NCBI RefSeq assembly: GCF_001570605.1
Contig: NZ_BBXG01000020.1
Span: forward strand, 1-64,000
Direction: 5' to 3'
Source: Herbidospora cretacea
GTDB taxonomy: Bacteria > Actinomycetota > Actinomycetes > Streptosporangiales > Streptosporangiaceae
Length of the DNA: 64,000 nucleotides
In this document: in pieces, positions 49,433 through 58,324 of the stretch
How positions within the stretch are numbered: the first letter of the stretch is position 1
Layout of the letters: every line of letters begins with the position of its first letter
The notes under the pieces: generated by a model
What the model saw: only the letters and a program-made list of their open reading frames with translations
The model's database searches: none
What the model was told of the DNA's origin: nothing
Made by a program: the position numbers and the translations under genes

Positions 49433-50616
49433 TGGACCTGGTGCGGACGGTTCCGATCCAGGATCCGGGCCCGCTGATCGACGCCGTGCCCTTCTCCGAC
49501 AGCCTGCTGTGGCTGCACGGCGACGAGGGCATGGCCGGGTGGGGGGTCGCGGCCCGGTTCGAGGTGAGCGGGCCCGGCCGGTTCGAGCACGCCCGCCGCT
49601 GGTTCCGGCGCTGGCTGGCCCAGCGCAACGTCGACGACCGGGTGGGCCTGCCGGGCTCGGGTCCGGTCGCGTTCGGCAGCTTCACCTTCGACCACGGGCC
49701 GGGGCGGTCGGTGTTCGTGATCCCGCAGGTCCTCATCGCCAAGCGCGGCCGCGCGTCGTGGATGACGACCGTGGGCGACCCCTGCCATCCCGATGGAACG
49801 GTCCCGGACCCGCTGCCGAACGTCCGCTGGCTGGCGCAGCCCGACGCCCGCGACCGCTTCCACAAGCAGGTGAGCAGGGCGGTCGAGGACATCCGCGCCG
49901 GGCGGCTGCACAAGGTCGTGCTGGCCAGGGACGTGCGGGGGCTGCTGGGCGGGCCCTTCGACCCGCGCACGGCGGTCTCCCGGCTGAACGAGAGGTTCCC
50001 CGGCTGCTGGACGTTCGCCGTCGACGGCCTGGTGGGCGCCTCGCCCGAGCTGCTGACCGGGCGGTTCGGCCGGATGGTGAAGTCGCTGGTGCTGGCCGGC
50101 ACCGAGTGGCCCGGCGGGGCGATCGGCCTGGGCACCGAGAAGACCGCGGTGGAACACGAACTGGCCGCCGACTCGGCCGAGGACGTGCTGCGGGCCCACT
50201 GCCTGGAGCTCGACGTCCACGAGCCGCACGAGCTGCAACTGGCCAACGTCACCCACCTGGCGACCCGGATCAGCGGCACGCTCAGCCACAACGTCGACGC
50301 GCTCACCCTGGCCTCGCGGCTCCATCCGACCGCCGCCGTCTGCGGCACCCCGTTCCGGGAGGCCCTGGCGCTGCTGCGCGAGCTGGAGAACCTCGACCGG
50401 GGGCGCTACGCCGGCCCCGTCGGCTGGCAGGACATGCGCGGCGACGGCGAGTGGTGCATCGCGCTGCGCTGCGCCGAGGTGAAGGGGCCCGACCTCCGGC
50501 TGTTCGCCGGATGCGGCATCGTGGGCGACTCGAACCCCGCCTCGGAGTGGCACGAGACCGAGGCGAAGCTCGGCGCCATCCGGGATCTGTTCGCCGAACC
50601 CTCCTGCGTAAAGTGA
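49432..50616 (+). CDS. menF: Isochorismate synthase (menaquinone pathway)
   Basis: A 394-residue chorismate-binding enzyme that turns chorismate into isochorismate, the first menaquinone step. The C-terminal catalytic half is typical: KQVSRAVEDIRAGRLHKVVL ARD-type segment, then FAVDGLVGASPELLTGR, HPTAAVCGTPFREAL and VGWQDMRGDGEWCIALRCAE. The gene is followed by menB and menD on the same strand with 6-bp and overlapping junctions, which favours a respiratory role over siderophore synthesis. ATG 49432 overlaps the previous stop by one base. Confidence 0.93.
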   Translation: MDLVRTVPIQDPGPLIDAVPFSDSLLWLHGDEGMAGWGVAARFEVSGPGRFEHARRWFRRWLAQRNVDDRVGLPGSGPVAFGSFTFDHGPGRSVFVIPQVLIAKRGRASWMTTVGDPCHPDGTVPDPLPNVRWLAQPDARDRFHKQVSRAVEDIRAGRLHKVVLARDVRGLLGGPFDPRTAVSRLNERFPGCWTFAVDGLVGASPELLTGRFGRMVKSLVLAGTEWPGGAIGLGTEKTAVEHELAADSAEDVLRAHCLELDVHEPHELQLANVTHLATRISGTLSHNVDALTLASRLHPTAAVCGTPFREALALLRELENLDRGRYAGPVGWQDMRGDGEWCIALRCAEVKGPDLRLFAGCGIVGDSNPASEWHETEAKLGAIRDLFAEPSCVK

Positions 50617-50622
50617 GACAGC

Positions 50623-51501
50623 ATGGTTTCTGAACTGTTCGACGAGAAGGCGTGGCGCCCTGTCGAGGGCTTCGACTTCGCCGACATCACCTACCACCGG
50701 GCGGTTGATCAGGGCACGGTTCGGATCGCCTTCAACCGTCCCGAAGTGCGCAACGCCTTCCGCCCGCAGACGGTCGACGAGCTCTACCGGGCCTTCGACC
50801 ACGCCCGCCAGCAGGTCGACGTGGGCTGCGTGCTGCTGACCGGCAACGGCCCCTCGCCCCGCGACGGCGGCTGGGCGTTCTGCTCCGGCGGCGACCAGCG
50901 CATCCGGGGCAAGGACGGCTACCAGTACGCCGACGGCACCCCGGCCACCGGCCGCCTCCACATCCTGGAGGTGCAGCGGCAGATCCGCTTCATGGGCAAG
51001 GTCGTCATCTGCGTGGTGCCGGGCTGGGCGGCGGGCGGCGGCCACAGCCTCCACGTGGTGGCCGACCTGACGCTCGCCAGCCGTGAACACGCCAGGTTCA
51101 AGCAGACCGACGCCGACGTCGCCAGCTTCGACGGCGGTTTCGGCAGCGCCTACCTGGCCCGCCAGGTGGGCCAGAAGTTCGCCCGCGAGATCTTCTTCCT
51201 GGGCGACACCTACAGCGCCGACGACGCCCACCGCATGGGCATGGTCAACGCGGTCGTGCCCCACGAGGAGCTGGAGGTCGTCGCGCTGGAGTGGGCCCGC
51301 AAGATCAACGGCAAGAGCCCGACCGCGCAGCGGATGCTCAAATACTCGTTCAACCTGATCGACGACGGACTGGTGGGCCAGCAGGTGTTCGCGGGGGAGG
51401 CGACGCGGCTGGCGTACATGACCGACGAGGCGGCCGAAGGCCGCGACTCCTTCCTGGAGAAACGCTCACCCGATTGGAGCCCGTTCCCATGGCACTTCTG
51501 A
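50623..51501 (+). CDS. menB: 1,4-dihydroxy-2-naphthoyl-CoA synthase
   Basis: A 292-residue crotonase-fold enzyme that closes the ring of o-succinylbenzoyl-CoA. IAFNRPEVRNAFRPQTVDEL opens the fold. WAFCSGGDQRIRGKDGYQY, VVPGWAAGGGHSLHVVADLT and FKQTDADVASFDGGFGSAYL are diagnostic for MenB. SPTAQRMLKYSFNLIDDGLV and the closing SPDWSPFPW also match. ATG 50623 follows menF by 6 bp and the end overlaps menD by 13 bp. Confidence 0.96.
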   Translation: MVSELFDEKAWRPVEGFDFADITYHRAVDQGTVRIAFNRPEVRNAFRPQTVDELYRAFDHARQQVDVGCVLLTGNGPSPRDGGWAFCSGGDQRIRGKDGYQYADGTPATGRLHILEVQRQIRFMGKVVICVVPGWAAGGGHSLHVVADLTLASREHARFKQTDADVASFDGGFGSAYLARQVGQKFAREIFFLGDTYSADDAHRMGMVNAVVPHEELEVVALEWARKINGKSPTAQRMLKYSFNLIDDGLVGQQVFAGEATRLAYMTDEAAEGRDSFLEKRSPDWSPFPWHF

Positions 51502-53138
51502 GCGGGAACGGCTCGACGGCGCTGGCCGGGGTGGTCGTCGACGAACTGGCCCGCTGCGGGCTGGCCGAGGTCGTCGTCTCCCCCGGCTCACGGTCCACCG
51601 CCCTCGCGCTGGCCTTCCACAACAGCGACGACATCCGGCTCCACGTGCGGGTCGACGAGCGCTCGGCGGCGTTCCTGGCGCTGGGCCTGGCCCGGCGGTC
51701 GGGCCGCCCGGTGGCTCTGGTCTGCACGTCCGGCACCGCCGCCGCCAACTACCTGCCCGCCGTGGTCGAGGCCGCCGAGTCGGGCGTCCCGCTGCTGCTG
51801 CTGACGGCCGACCGGCCGCCGGAGCTGCGGGCGACCGGTGCCAACCAGACGGTCGACCAGATCAAGCTCTACGGCGGCCACGTGCGCTGGTTCTGCGAGA
51901 TGGGCGCGGCCGAGCCCGGCCAGATGCCCTACTGGCGGACCACGATCGACCGGGCCTGGGCGGCCATGCTCCACCCCGACCCGGGGCCGGTCCACCTCAA
52001 CCTCGCCTTCCGCGACCCGCTCATCCCGTCGGGCGACGCCGACAAGCTGCTGGAGGGCCGGGCCGACCGCCAGCCGTGGACGGCCATGGTCCCGCCCGCG
52101 CTCACGGGCGATCCGGTGGAGCTGCCGCAAGAGGAGCGCGGGGTCATCCTGCTCGGCGACGGCGCGGAGGACGACGACTGGGAGGGCCTGGCCGAGGCGA
52201 CCGGCTGGCCGATCCTGGCCGAGCCGACCAGCGGTTTCCGGCGCGGCCCGGCGGCGATCTCGACCTACCGCAGCCTGCTCGGCGACCCGGCGTTCGCGCG
52301 GGTTTTCCGCCCCGGCCTGGTCGTGACGTCGGGCCGGGTGGGCCTGTCGCGGGCGGCGCTGGCCTACATCCGGTCGGCCGAACGCCACGTCGTGGTGTCG
52401 CGGCAGGGCCGCCACCCCGACCCGACGCGGACCGCCTCGGCCGTGGTCCCGTCGGTCCGGGCCGGTGCGCCGATCGGCCCGACCGACTGGACGGCCACCT
52501 GGCACGAGGCCGAGAAACGCGCCCGCGACGCCATCGACCTGCTGCTCGACACGATCCCGGTGAGCGAGCCCCGGCTGGCCCGCGACCTGGTGGCGGCGCT
52601 GCCGTCCAACGCGCTGCTGTTCGCCGGGTCGAGCATGCCGATCCGCGACCTCGACCTGGCCATGCGGCCGCGCGACGGGATCAGGATCCTGGCCAACCGG
52701 GGCGCCTCGGGCATCGACGGCCTGGTGTCGTCGGCGATCGGCGCGGCGCTGGCCCACGACGGCCCGTCGTACGCCCTGCTCGGCGACCTGTCCCTGATCC
52801 ACGACCAGAACGGCCTGGTCATGGGCCCGATGGAGCCCCGGCCCGACCTGACGATCATGGTGATCAACAACGACGGCGGCGGCATCTTCTCGACCCTGGA
52901 ACCGGCCGGCCGCCCGGAGTTCGAGCGCCTGTTCGGCACGCCCCACGGCGTCAGCGCCCGCGACGTCGCCGCGATGGCCCAGGTGCCCTACGCCCGGGTC
53001 AACGCCGTCAGCGAGCTGCAGCCGTCCACCGGCCTGTGGGTCGTCGAGACGGTCACCGAACGCGACGAGCAGGCGGCCGTGCGGCGGCGGCTCCAGGAGG
53101 CGGTGTCTCAGACGCTGGCGACCGGGCGCTTGCTGTAG
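51489..53138 (+). CDS. menD: SEPHCHC synthase (ThDP-dependent)
   Basis: A 549-residue ThDP enzyme that joins isochorismate and 2-oxoglutarate. VVVSPGSRSTALALAFHNSD with RVDERSAAFLALGLARRSGR, then VCTSGTAAANYLPAVVEA and ADRPPELRATGANQTVDQIK, are diagnostic for MenD. The ThDP motif is LLGDLSLIHDQNGLVMG to MVINNDGGGIFSTLE. ATG 51489 lies inside the end of menB. Its 3' end overlaps the end of the convergent cvnD gene by 31 bp. Confidence 0.96.
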   Translation: MALLSGNGSTALAGVVVDELARCGLAEVVVSPGSRSTALALAFHNSDDIRLHVRVDERSAAFLALGLARRSGRPVALVCTSGTAAANYLPAVVEAAESGVPLLLLTADRPPELRATGANQTVDQIKLYGGHVRWFCEMGAAEPGQMPYWRTTIDRAWAAMLHPDPGPVHLNLAFRDPLIPSGDADKLLEGRADRQPWTAMVPPALTGDPVELPQEERGVILLGDGAEDDDWEGLAEATGWPILAEPTSGFRRGPAAISTYRSLLGDPAFARVFRPGLVVTSGRVGLSRAALAYIRSAERHVVVSRQGRHPDPTRTASAVVPSVRAGAPIGPTDWTATWHEAEKRARDAIDLLLDTIPVSEPRLARDLVAALPSNALLFAGSSMPIRDLDLAMRPRDGIRILANRGASGIDGLVSSAIGAALAHDGPSYALLGDLSLIHDQNGLVMGPMEPRPDLTIMVINNDGGGIFSTLEPAGRPEFERLFGTPHGVSARDVAAMAQVPYARVNAVSELQPSTGLWVVETVTERDEQAAVRRRLQEAVSQTLATGRLL

Positions 53139-53692
53139 GCGTGCTGCACGAGGGTGATCAGCACCTCCTTGCCGGAGGCGCGGCGGCGCGCGTCGCACAG
53201 CAGCACCGGGATGTCCGGTGGCAGGCTGAGCGCCAGCTTCACCTCGGCCAGGTCGTAGACCGGGGCGCCCTCGAAGCAGTTCACCGCGACCACGAACGGC
53301 GTGCCGCGCCGCTCGAAGTAGTCGACCGACGGGAAGCAGTCGGACAGACGCCGGGTGTCGGCCAGCACGACGGCGCCCAGGGCGCCCTTGGCCAGCTCGT
53401 CCCAGACGAACCAGAACCGCTCCTGGCCGGGGGTGCCGAACAGGTAGAGCACGTAGTCGTCGCCGACGCTGATCCGGCCGAAGTCCATCGCCACCGTGGT
53501 GGTCGTCTTCTTCTCGACGCCGGACAGGTCGTCGACGCCGACGCTGCGGTCGGTCAGCACCTCCTCGGTGCGCAGCGGCCGGATCTCCGACACCGCGCCG
53601 ACCATCGTCGTCTTGCCCACCCCGAAGCCGCCCGCGATCAGCAGCTTCACCGGGGTGGGCAGGTGAGGCTTGTCAGAGGGCACGGAGGCCAT
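53108..53692 (-). CDS. cvnD: Conservon GTP-binding protein CvnD
   Basis: A 194-residue small GTPase-like protein. P-loop LLIAGGFGVGKTTMVGAVSE, switch region TTTTVAMDFGRISV, G3-like LYLFGTPGQERFWFVWDELA and the Asn-containing FVVAVNCFEG. It is the last of the cvnABCD conservon, where it is thought to act as a G-protein-like output for the CvnA kinase-like sensor with CvnB and CvnC. ATG 53692 overlaps cvnC by 20 bp. Its 3' end overlaps menD on the other strand. Confidence 0.94.
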   Translation of the reverse strand: MASVPSDKPHLPTPVKLLIAGGFGVGKTTMVGAVSEIRPLRTEEVLTDRSVGVDDLSGVEKKTTTTVAMDFGRISVGDDYVLYLFGTPGQERFWFVWDELAKGALGAVVLADTRRLSDCFPSVDYFERRGTPFVVAVNCFEGAPVYDLAEVKLALSLPPDIPVLLCDARRRASGKEVLITLVQHAYSKRPVASV

Positions 53693-54032
53693 CGAGCACC
53701 GCCCTGTACATTCGCTCGTCGAGGACGTCCACCTCGGGCTGCGGATCCTGGACCGCCACGAAACCGGCGTCGAGCAGGTCGCCGAGCAGCACCCGGACCG
53801 TGCCCGCGGGCAGGTCGAGGGTGGCCGCGATCTCGGCGACCGACAGCGGGCGGACGCACATCTTCACGATCGCCACGTGTTCGGGGTCGAGCCCGACCTC
53901 CAGGCCGGTCGGCTGCCTGACGGCCACCGCCAGGGAGATCAGGTCGAGGTTCGCGCGGGCCTCGGTTCGGCCGCGCGAGATGACATAGGGACGGACGACC
54001 TGCTCGTCGTAGAGTTGCTCGTCAGGGTTCAC
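53673..54032 (-). CDS. cvnC: DUF742 protein CvnC
   Basis: A 119-residue DUF742 protein with VVRPYVISRGRTEARANLDL and a winged-helix-like VAEIAATLDLPAGTVRVLLGDLLD part. It is cvnC by family and position. GTG 54032 overlaps the cvnB stop (GTGA). In studied conservons CvnC joins the membrane complex with CvnA, CvnB and CvnD. The helix-turn-helix-like segment suggests DNA or protein binding, not proven. Confidence 0.92.
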   Translation of the reverse strand: MNPDEQLYDEQVVRPYVISRGRTEARANLDLISLAVAVRQPTGLEVGLDPEHVAIVKMCVRPLSVAEIAATLDLPAGTVRVLLGDLLDAGFVAVQDPQPEVDVLDERMYRAVLDGLRAL

Positions 54033-54442
54033 GGGTCGCTCCTGACCGAAGAAGACGCCACGGACCGTGCGGGAGACGTCAGGTACTGCCCGACGCGGAC
54101 CACGAGCATCGCCATCTCGTAGGCGACCAGGCCGACGTCGGCGTCCTCCTCGCAGAGCACGGCGAGGCAGGCGCCCTTGCCGGCGACCGTCACCAGCAGG
54201 TAGGCCGACCGCATCTCGATGATGGTCTGCCGGACGGCGCCGCCCTCGAACCGTTCGCTCACGCCGCGCGCCAGCGACTGCACCCCGGCGGCGACCGCCG
54301 ACAGGTGCTCGGCGCTGGCCATCTCCAGGTCGCGTGAGCTCGCCAGCAGCAGCCCGTCGGAGGACAGCACGATGCCGTGCCGCACCTCCCTGACGTTGCT
54401 GACCAGGTCGTCGAGGAGCCAGGCGAGGTCGGCCGCGGTCAC
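54029..54442 (-). CDS. cvnB: Roadblock/LC7-domain protein CvnB
   Basis: A 137-residue Roadblock/LC7 protein: LAWLLDDLVSNVREVRHGIV, LSSDGLLLASSRDLEMASAE, QTIIEMRSAYLLVTVAGKGA. Such proteins are dimeric regulators of small GTPases, here the partner CvnD. GTG 54442 overlaps the cvnA stop by 4 bases and cvnC overlaps its end, so the set is translationally coupled. Confidence 0.94.
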   Translation of the reverse strand: MTAADLAWLLDDLVSNVREVRHGIVLSSDGLLLASSRDLEMASAEHLSAVAAGVQSLARGVSERFEGGAVRQTIIEMRSAYLLVTVAGKGACLAVLCEEDADVGLVAYEMAMLVVRVGQYLTSPARSVASSSVRSDP

Positions 54443-56688
54443 CGATCGTCCCCTTCGTTCTGTTGGAGTTCGCGGGCCGCGGTCCGGCCGCGCCGGGTGC
54501 CCGACTGGAACGAGCCCATGATGCGCATGATCTCTTCGGGCGACCGTTCGTCGTCGTCTTCTTCGAGTTCGGCGTAGTCGTCGGCCGCGTCGCGCAGCGG
54601 CGCGGCGATGTTCGCCTGGGGGACGCGGAAGGGCAGACCTGAGGGGGTGAACTCGGTCACTGTGGCCTCCGGGACGCGCGGAGCGACAGGGGTGTCCTGC
54701 ACGGGCTCAGGGCGGCGCTGGGTCAGCTGCGCCGCCGGCGCGGCGAGCATGGTGACCTCGGCGAGCCTCTGGGGCGCCTCGGGCAGCAGCTCAGCCGGGG
54801 GGATCTCGGCGGGCCGGTCGTCGACGACCAGATCGCGCGGCAGCAGCACGACGGCGGTCGTGCCGCCGTAGGGGGAGCTCTTGAGCGAGACCCTGATGCC
54901 GTGGCGTTCGGCCAGGCGGCTGACCACGTAGAGGCCGAGCCGGGCGGTGCTCGAGAGGTTGAACTCCGGCGGGTTGAGGATGCGGGCGTTGGCCTCGTCG
55001 AGGTCCTCCTGGGACATGCCCAGGCCCCGGTCCTCGATCTCGATGGCGTAGCCGCTGGCGACCGGGTGGCCGCCGACCTGCACGACCGTGTAGGGCGGCG
55101 AGAACGACACGGCGTTCTCGATCACCTCGGCGAGCAGGTGGATGACGTCGCCGACGGCCCGTCCGGTCAGGTCGACCTGGCCCATCGGCATGATCGTCAC
55201 GCGGGTGTAGTCCTCGACCTCGGCGAGCGCGCCGCGCACCACGTCGACCATCGGGACGGACCGGCGCCAGGCGCGGGCCGGGGTCGCGCCGGAGAGCACG
55301 ATGAGGTTCTCGGCGTTGCGGCGCATGCGGGTGGCGAGGTGGTCGACCCGGAACAGGTCCTTGAGCTCCTCGGCGTTGGTCTCGCGGCGCTCCATGACGT
55401 CGAGCAGGGTGAGCTGGCGGTGCACGAGCGACTGGGTGCGCCGGGCCAGGCTGAGCAGGATGTCGCGGATCGACTGCCGGAGCTCGGCCTCCTCGACGGC
55501 GGTCCGGATCGCGGTCTCCTGGACGGCGTTGAACGCCTGGCCCACCTGGCCGATGACGTCGTCGCCGAACTCCAGCGGCGGCGCCTCCTTGGCGACGTCG
55601 ACCTTCTCGCCGTGGGCGAGCCGCTCGACCACGCCGGGCAGCCGCTCTTCGGCCAGTTCGAGGGCGGCCTCGCGGAGCTTCTCCAGCTGCGCGACCAGCC
55701 GCCGCGCGGTGGTGATCGACAGCACGATGGACGCGATGACGGCCACCAGGCCGAGACCGCCGGCCAGCGCCAGCCGCACGAACACGCCCATCGCGACCGG
55801 GGTGGCCCGCTCGACCACCCGGTCGCCGCCGGCGACGACCTCGTCCATCATCTGGCCGAGCGCGACGGAGGTGGTCTGCTGCCACTGGGCCGCCGTGACG
55901 GGCGGCACCTCCAGCGTCCGGCCGCGTTCCATCACGGCGTTCTCGGTCTGGCGGAGCCGGGTGAACGCGTCGCCGTCGAGCAGGGCGTCGAAGTGGCCCC
56001 GGTCGGCGGGCTGCAATTCGGCGACCTGCTCGCCGGTGTGAAAACGCTGGGCGCCGACGATCTGCACGAATTTGGCGTGTTCACCGGCACTGAAACGGCC
56101 GGCCGCAATTGCTCCGGCGAGGAGCGCGTCTTCCTGTGAGAGAACTTCGCGGGCGCGCTGGAGGCTGATGAGAGTGCGGGCGTCCTTCGCGATTTGGTCG
56201 TCGTCGAGCGTCGCGACGGAGAAATAGGTGCGGAAGATGGCGTCGAGCACCTTGGTGTAGGCCTCGGCCGCCTCGTCGCGGTTGATCTTGCCCTGGTCGA
56301 TCGACTGACGAACTCCGGCCAGCCCGCCCAGCAGGCCGAACAGCTCGTCGAGGCGCTTGCGCGTGTCGGGGCTGGCGGCGAAGGCGACGTCGTCGCCCCT
56401 GGCCAGGGTCTCGAAGTGGGCTCTGGTCTGGTCGGTCCGGACGCGGATCCGGGCCAGGTCGGCCTGCGGCCGGCGGATGGCGAGCTGGACGACCGACGCG
56501 CGCCGTTCGTCCTGGAGGGCCAGCATGAGCGGGTCGCTGGGCTCGGCGACACCCTGGTCGAAGGTGTTCACGAAAAGGAGGTTGACGCCTTCCCGAAGGG
56601 TGACCCAGGCCGCGAACCCCCAAAGAGCCGCGAGGGACAGGAGGAGCGCCACCACCTTGGTCCGCACTCGGGAATTGCGTAAGCGCAT
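54439..56688 (-). CDS. cvnA: Conservon sensor kinase-like protein CvnA
   Basis: A 749-residue membrane protein. Span one is VVALLLSLAALWGFAAWVTL. Next comes an external nitrate/sulfonate-sensing (NIT) domain to residue ~300, and span two is LALAGGLGLVAVIASIVLSI. A HAMP region and a dimerisation/ATPase part follow (EVIENAVSFSPPYTVV N box, EIEDRGLGMSQEDLDEAN G1 box, LGLYVVSRLAERHGIRVSL G2 box). There is no obvious phospho-acceptor His in a standard H box, as is usual for CvnA. The C-terminal ~110 residues are low-complexity. ATG 56688 has AAGGTGG 5 bases upstream and is preferred over GTG 56697. Confidence 0.93.
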   Translation of the reverse strand: MRLRNSRVRTKVVALLLSLAALWGFAAWVTLREGVNLLFVNTFDQGVAEPSDPLMLALQDERRASVVQLAIRRPQADLARIRVRTDQTRAHFETLARGDDVAFAASPDTRKRLDELFGLLGGLAGVRQSIDQGKINRDEAAEAYTKVLDAIFRTYFSVATLDDDQIAKDARTLISLQRAREVLSQEDALLAGAIAAGRFSAGEHAKFVQIVGAQRFHTGEQVAELQPADRGHFDALLDGDAFTRLRQTENAVMERGRTLEVPPVTAAQWQQTTSVALGQMMDEVVAGGDRVVERATPVAMGVFVRLALAGGLGLVAVIASIVLSITTARRLVAQLEKLREAALELAEERLPGVVERLAHGEKVDVAKEAPPLEFGDDVIGQVGQAFNAVQETAIRTAVEEAELRQSIRDILLSLARRTQSLVHRQLTLLDVMERRETNAEELKDLFRVDHLATRMRRNAENLIVLSGATPARAWRRSVPMVDVVRGALAEVEDYTRVTIMPMGQVDLTGRAVGDVIHLLAEVIENAVSFSPPYTVVQVGGHPVASGYAIEIEDRGLGMSQEDLDEANARILNPPEFNLSSTARLGLYVVSRLAERHGIRVSLKSSPYGGTTAVVLLPRDLVVDDRPAEIPPAELLPEAPQRLAEVTMLAAPAAQLTQRRPEPVQDTPVAPRVPEATVTEFTPSGLPFRVPQANIAAPLRDAADDYAELEEDDDERSPEEIMRIMGSFQSGTRRGRTAARELQQNEGDDR

Positions 56689-56746
56689 ATCAACCACCTT
56701 GGGCGTTTCCCGGCGATTTCCAACGGTTCACCGCTTAGCGGGATTA

Positions 56747-56773
56747 CCGGGGCGCAAGCCGCAAGCGCCCCGG
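56747..56773 (-). terminator. Hairpin between the cyclase gene and cvnA
   Basis: CCGGGGCGC (56747-56755) and GCGCCCCGG (56765-56773) form a 9-bp stem with a 9-base loop. It sits in the 139-bp gap between the class II cyclase stop and the cvnA start. It may end or weaken transcription from the terpene operon into the conservon. Confidence 0.6.
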
Positions 56774-56827
56774 GGAACCTTAGCAATGCCGGGAAACACA
56801 CTCAACTCACGTGTCTCATTTATGTGC

Positions 56828-58324
56828 TCATATCTGAAGGTAGGCCGCCGCATTCTGTCGTGTAAGATGACGCGCTGCGATCATGGCCGCCCGGACGATC
56901 GAAACAGGCAGGTACAGGTCCTTGTCATGCCACAGCGGCGGCCATTCCGAGACGTCGTCCTCTTCGGACAGGAAAACGTGCCCGCGGGCCGCCGCCTCGC
57001 GGTGACGGGCGTCGCCGGCCAGCAGGAGCGTCTGCAGGGCGTAGGCCGTCTCCTCCTGAGTGCCGGCCCACCTGCCCCACGACCCGTCCTCCCGCTGACT
57101 GGCGAGGATCCAGGTCAGCGCCCTCTCGACCGGGAGCCGGGCGGCCGGGCCGCCGTACTCGTGCAGGGCGAGGGCGGCGCAGGCGGTGGCGTAGAAGGGG
57201 CTGGCGTGCCAGCGGTCGGTCCAGGAGCCGTCGGGGAGTTGCCTCTCGGTGAGCCAGGTGACCACCTTGTCCATCCGGGGGCGATAGCGGACGGCGTCCG
57301 GCACGAGGGTCAGGTAACGGCCGAGCGCGTCGAGGACGTGGGCGTTCGTGCTGGTGGAGGCGCCTTCTTCGCCTTGCCAGGTGCAGAAGTGGGTGTCGAG
57401 CTCGTAGGCGAGCAGGCACTCGGGGTCGTACGGGACGCCGAGCAGCCCCAAGGCGTAGAGGGCCACCGACGTGGTGTCGCAGTCGGGCGGCAGACCCGGT
57501 CCGGCCGGGGTGCCCACCGGACCGAGACTGGCCACCAGGTCGGCCGCCATCTCGGCCGGCGGGTCGACGGGGACACCCGCCCTGACCAGTGTGCTCAACA
57601 CCCAGCCGCGCTCGAAGACGGTGATCGGCAGGCCCACCGGCACCGGCCCGCCGAACCTGCGGGCCACCGCCTCCAGGTGCAGGCGGGCCGGGTTGCCGGG
57701 CTCCAGGAGCCCCCGGTCCCCCAGGTAGGCCGCGGTCGCGGCGGGAGAAGCGCCGACCGTGCCAATAGAAGAAACTCCTGTTTGCGCAAAAGACGCGGAA
57801 TCCCCAGCTATTTCCAAGGCATGGAGCAATTTCTGTGGAACTTGCGCGCCGGATTTCATCCGGACGCGAATTCTTTCGATCGGGGCGGTGCTCATGCCGG
57901 GCGGGAGGGGCAGGGCCGACGGGCCGAGACGATCGTTGATCAGGCTGATCAGGTACGGCACGATCAGCTCGATCGCCGGCATGTCGGGCAGCGGCCGCCA
58001 CGGCTCGGCGGCCAGCAGGCGCGCCAGCGCGGCCACGCCCCGGTGGGCGGCGGCCTCCGGATCGCCCCGGCGCGGGGCCGGATCTCCCCGGTCGAGCGCG
58101 GACAGCAGGCCCTCGGTCGCGGACAGGGTCGGCACCAGGTCGTAGCCGTCGGGCAGGCCCCAGCCGCCGTCGGGCCGCTGCCGGGCGCACAGGTAGTCGA
58201 GGCGTTCGGTGTGCCCGGCCAGCCAGGGGGCCAGGGTGACCAGGCGGCCGGTCTCGTAGACCGACGGCGACACGTCGCCCCACGGCTTGGCCATCAGATC
58301 GCCGACCAGGTCGTCGGCGCTCAC
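56828..58324 (-). CDS. Class II (type-B) diterpene cyclase
   Basis: A 498-residue cyclase that should protonate geranylgeranyl diphosphate to a bicyclic labdane- or halimane-type diphosphate. The key acid motif is Asp281-Cys-Asp283-Thr-Thr (LPPDCDTTSVALYALGLLG), the DxDD/DxDTT position of class II enzymes. Helical-barrel QW-like repeats are seen (CARQRPDGGWGLPDGYDLVP, TERQLPDGSWTDRWHASPF, ASQREDGSWGRWAGTQEET). Length and lack of class I DDxxD fit bacterial type-B cyclases. GTG 58324 overlaps the class I synthase stop (GTGA). The exact product is unknown. Confidence 0.9.
   Translation of the reverse strand: MSADDLVGDLMAKPWGDVSPSVYETGRLVTLAPWLAGHTERLDYLCARQRPDGGWGLPDGYDLVPTLSATEGLLSALDRGDPAPRRGDPEAAAHRGVAALARLLAAEPWRPLPDMPAIELIVPYLISLINDRLGPSALPLPPGMSTAPIERIRVRMKSGAQVPQKLLHALEIAGDSASFAQTGVSSIGTVGASPAATAAYLGDRGLLEPGNPARLHLEAVARRFGGPVPVGLPITVFERGWVLSTLVRAGVPVDPPAEMAADLVASLGPVGTPAGPGLPPDCDTTSVALYALGLLGVPYDPECLLAYELDTHFCTWQGEEGASTSTNAHVLDALGRYLTLVPDAVRYRPRMDKVVTWLTERQLPDGSWTDRWHASPFYATACAALALHEYGGPAARLPVERALTWILASQREDGSWGRWAGTQEETAYALQTLLLAGDARHREAAARGHVFLSEEDDVSEWPPLWHDKDLYLPVSIVRAAMIAARHLTRQNAAAYLQI

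Noticed and set aside
49432-50616. Isochorismate synthase as part of a catechol siderophore cluster
   Set aside because: It is coupled to menB and menD, and no dihydroxybenzoate or NRPS genes are in the window.
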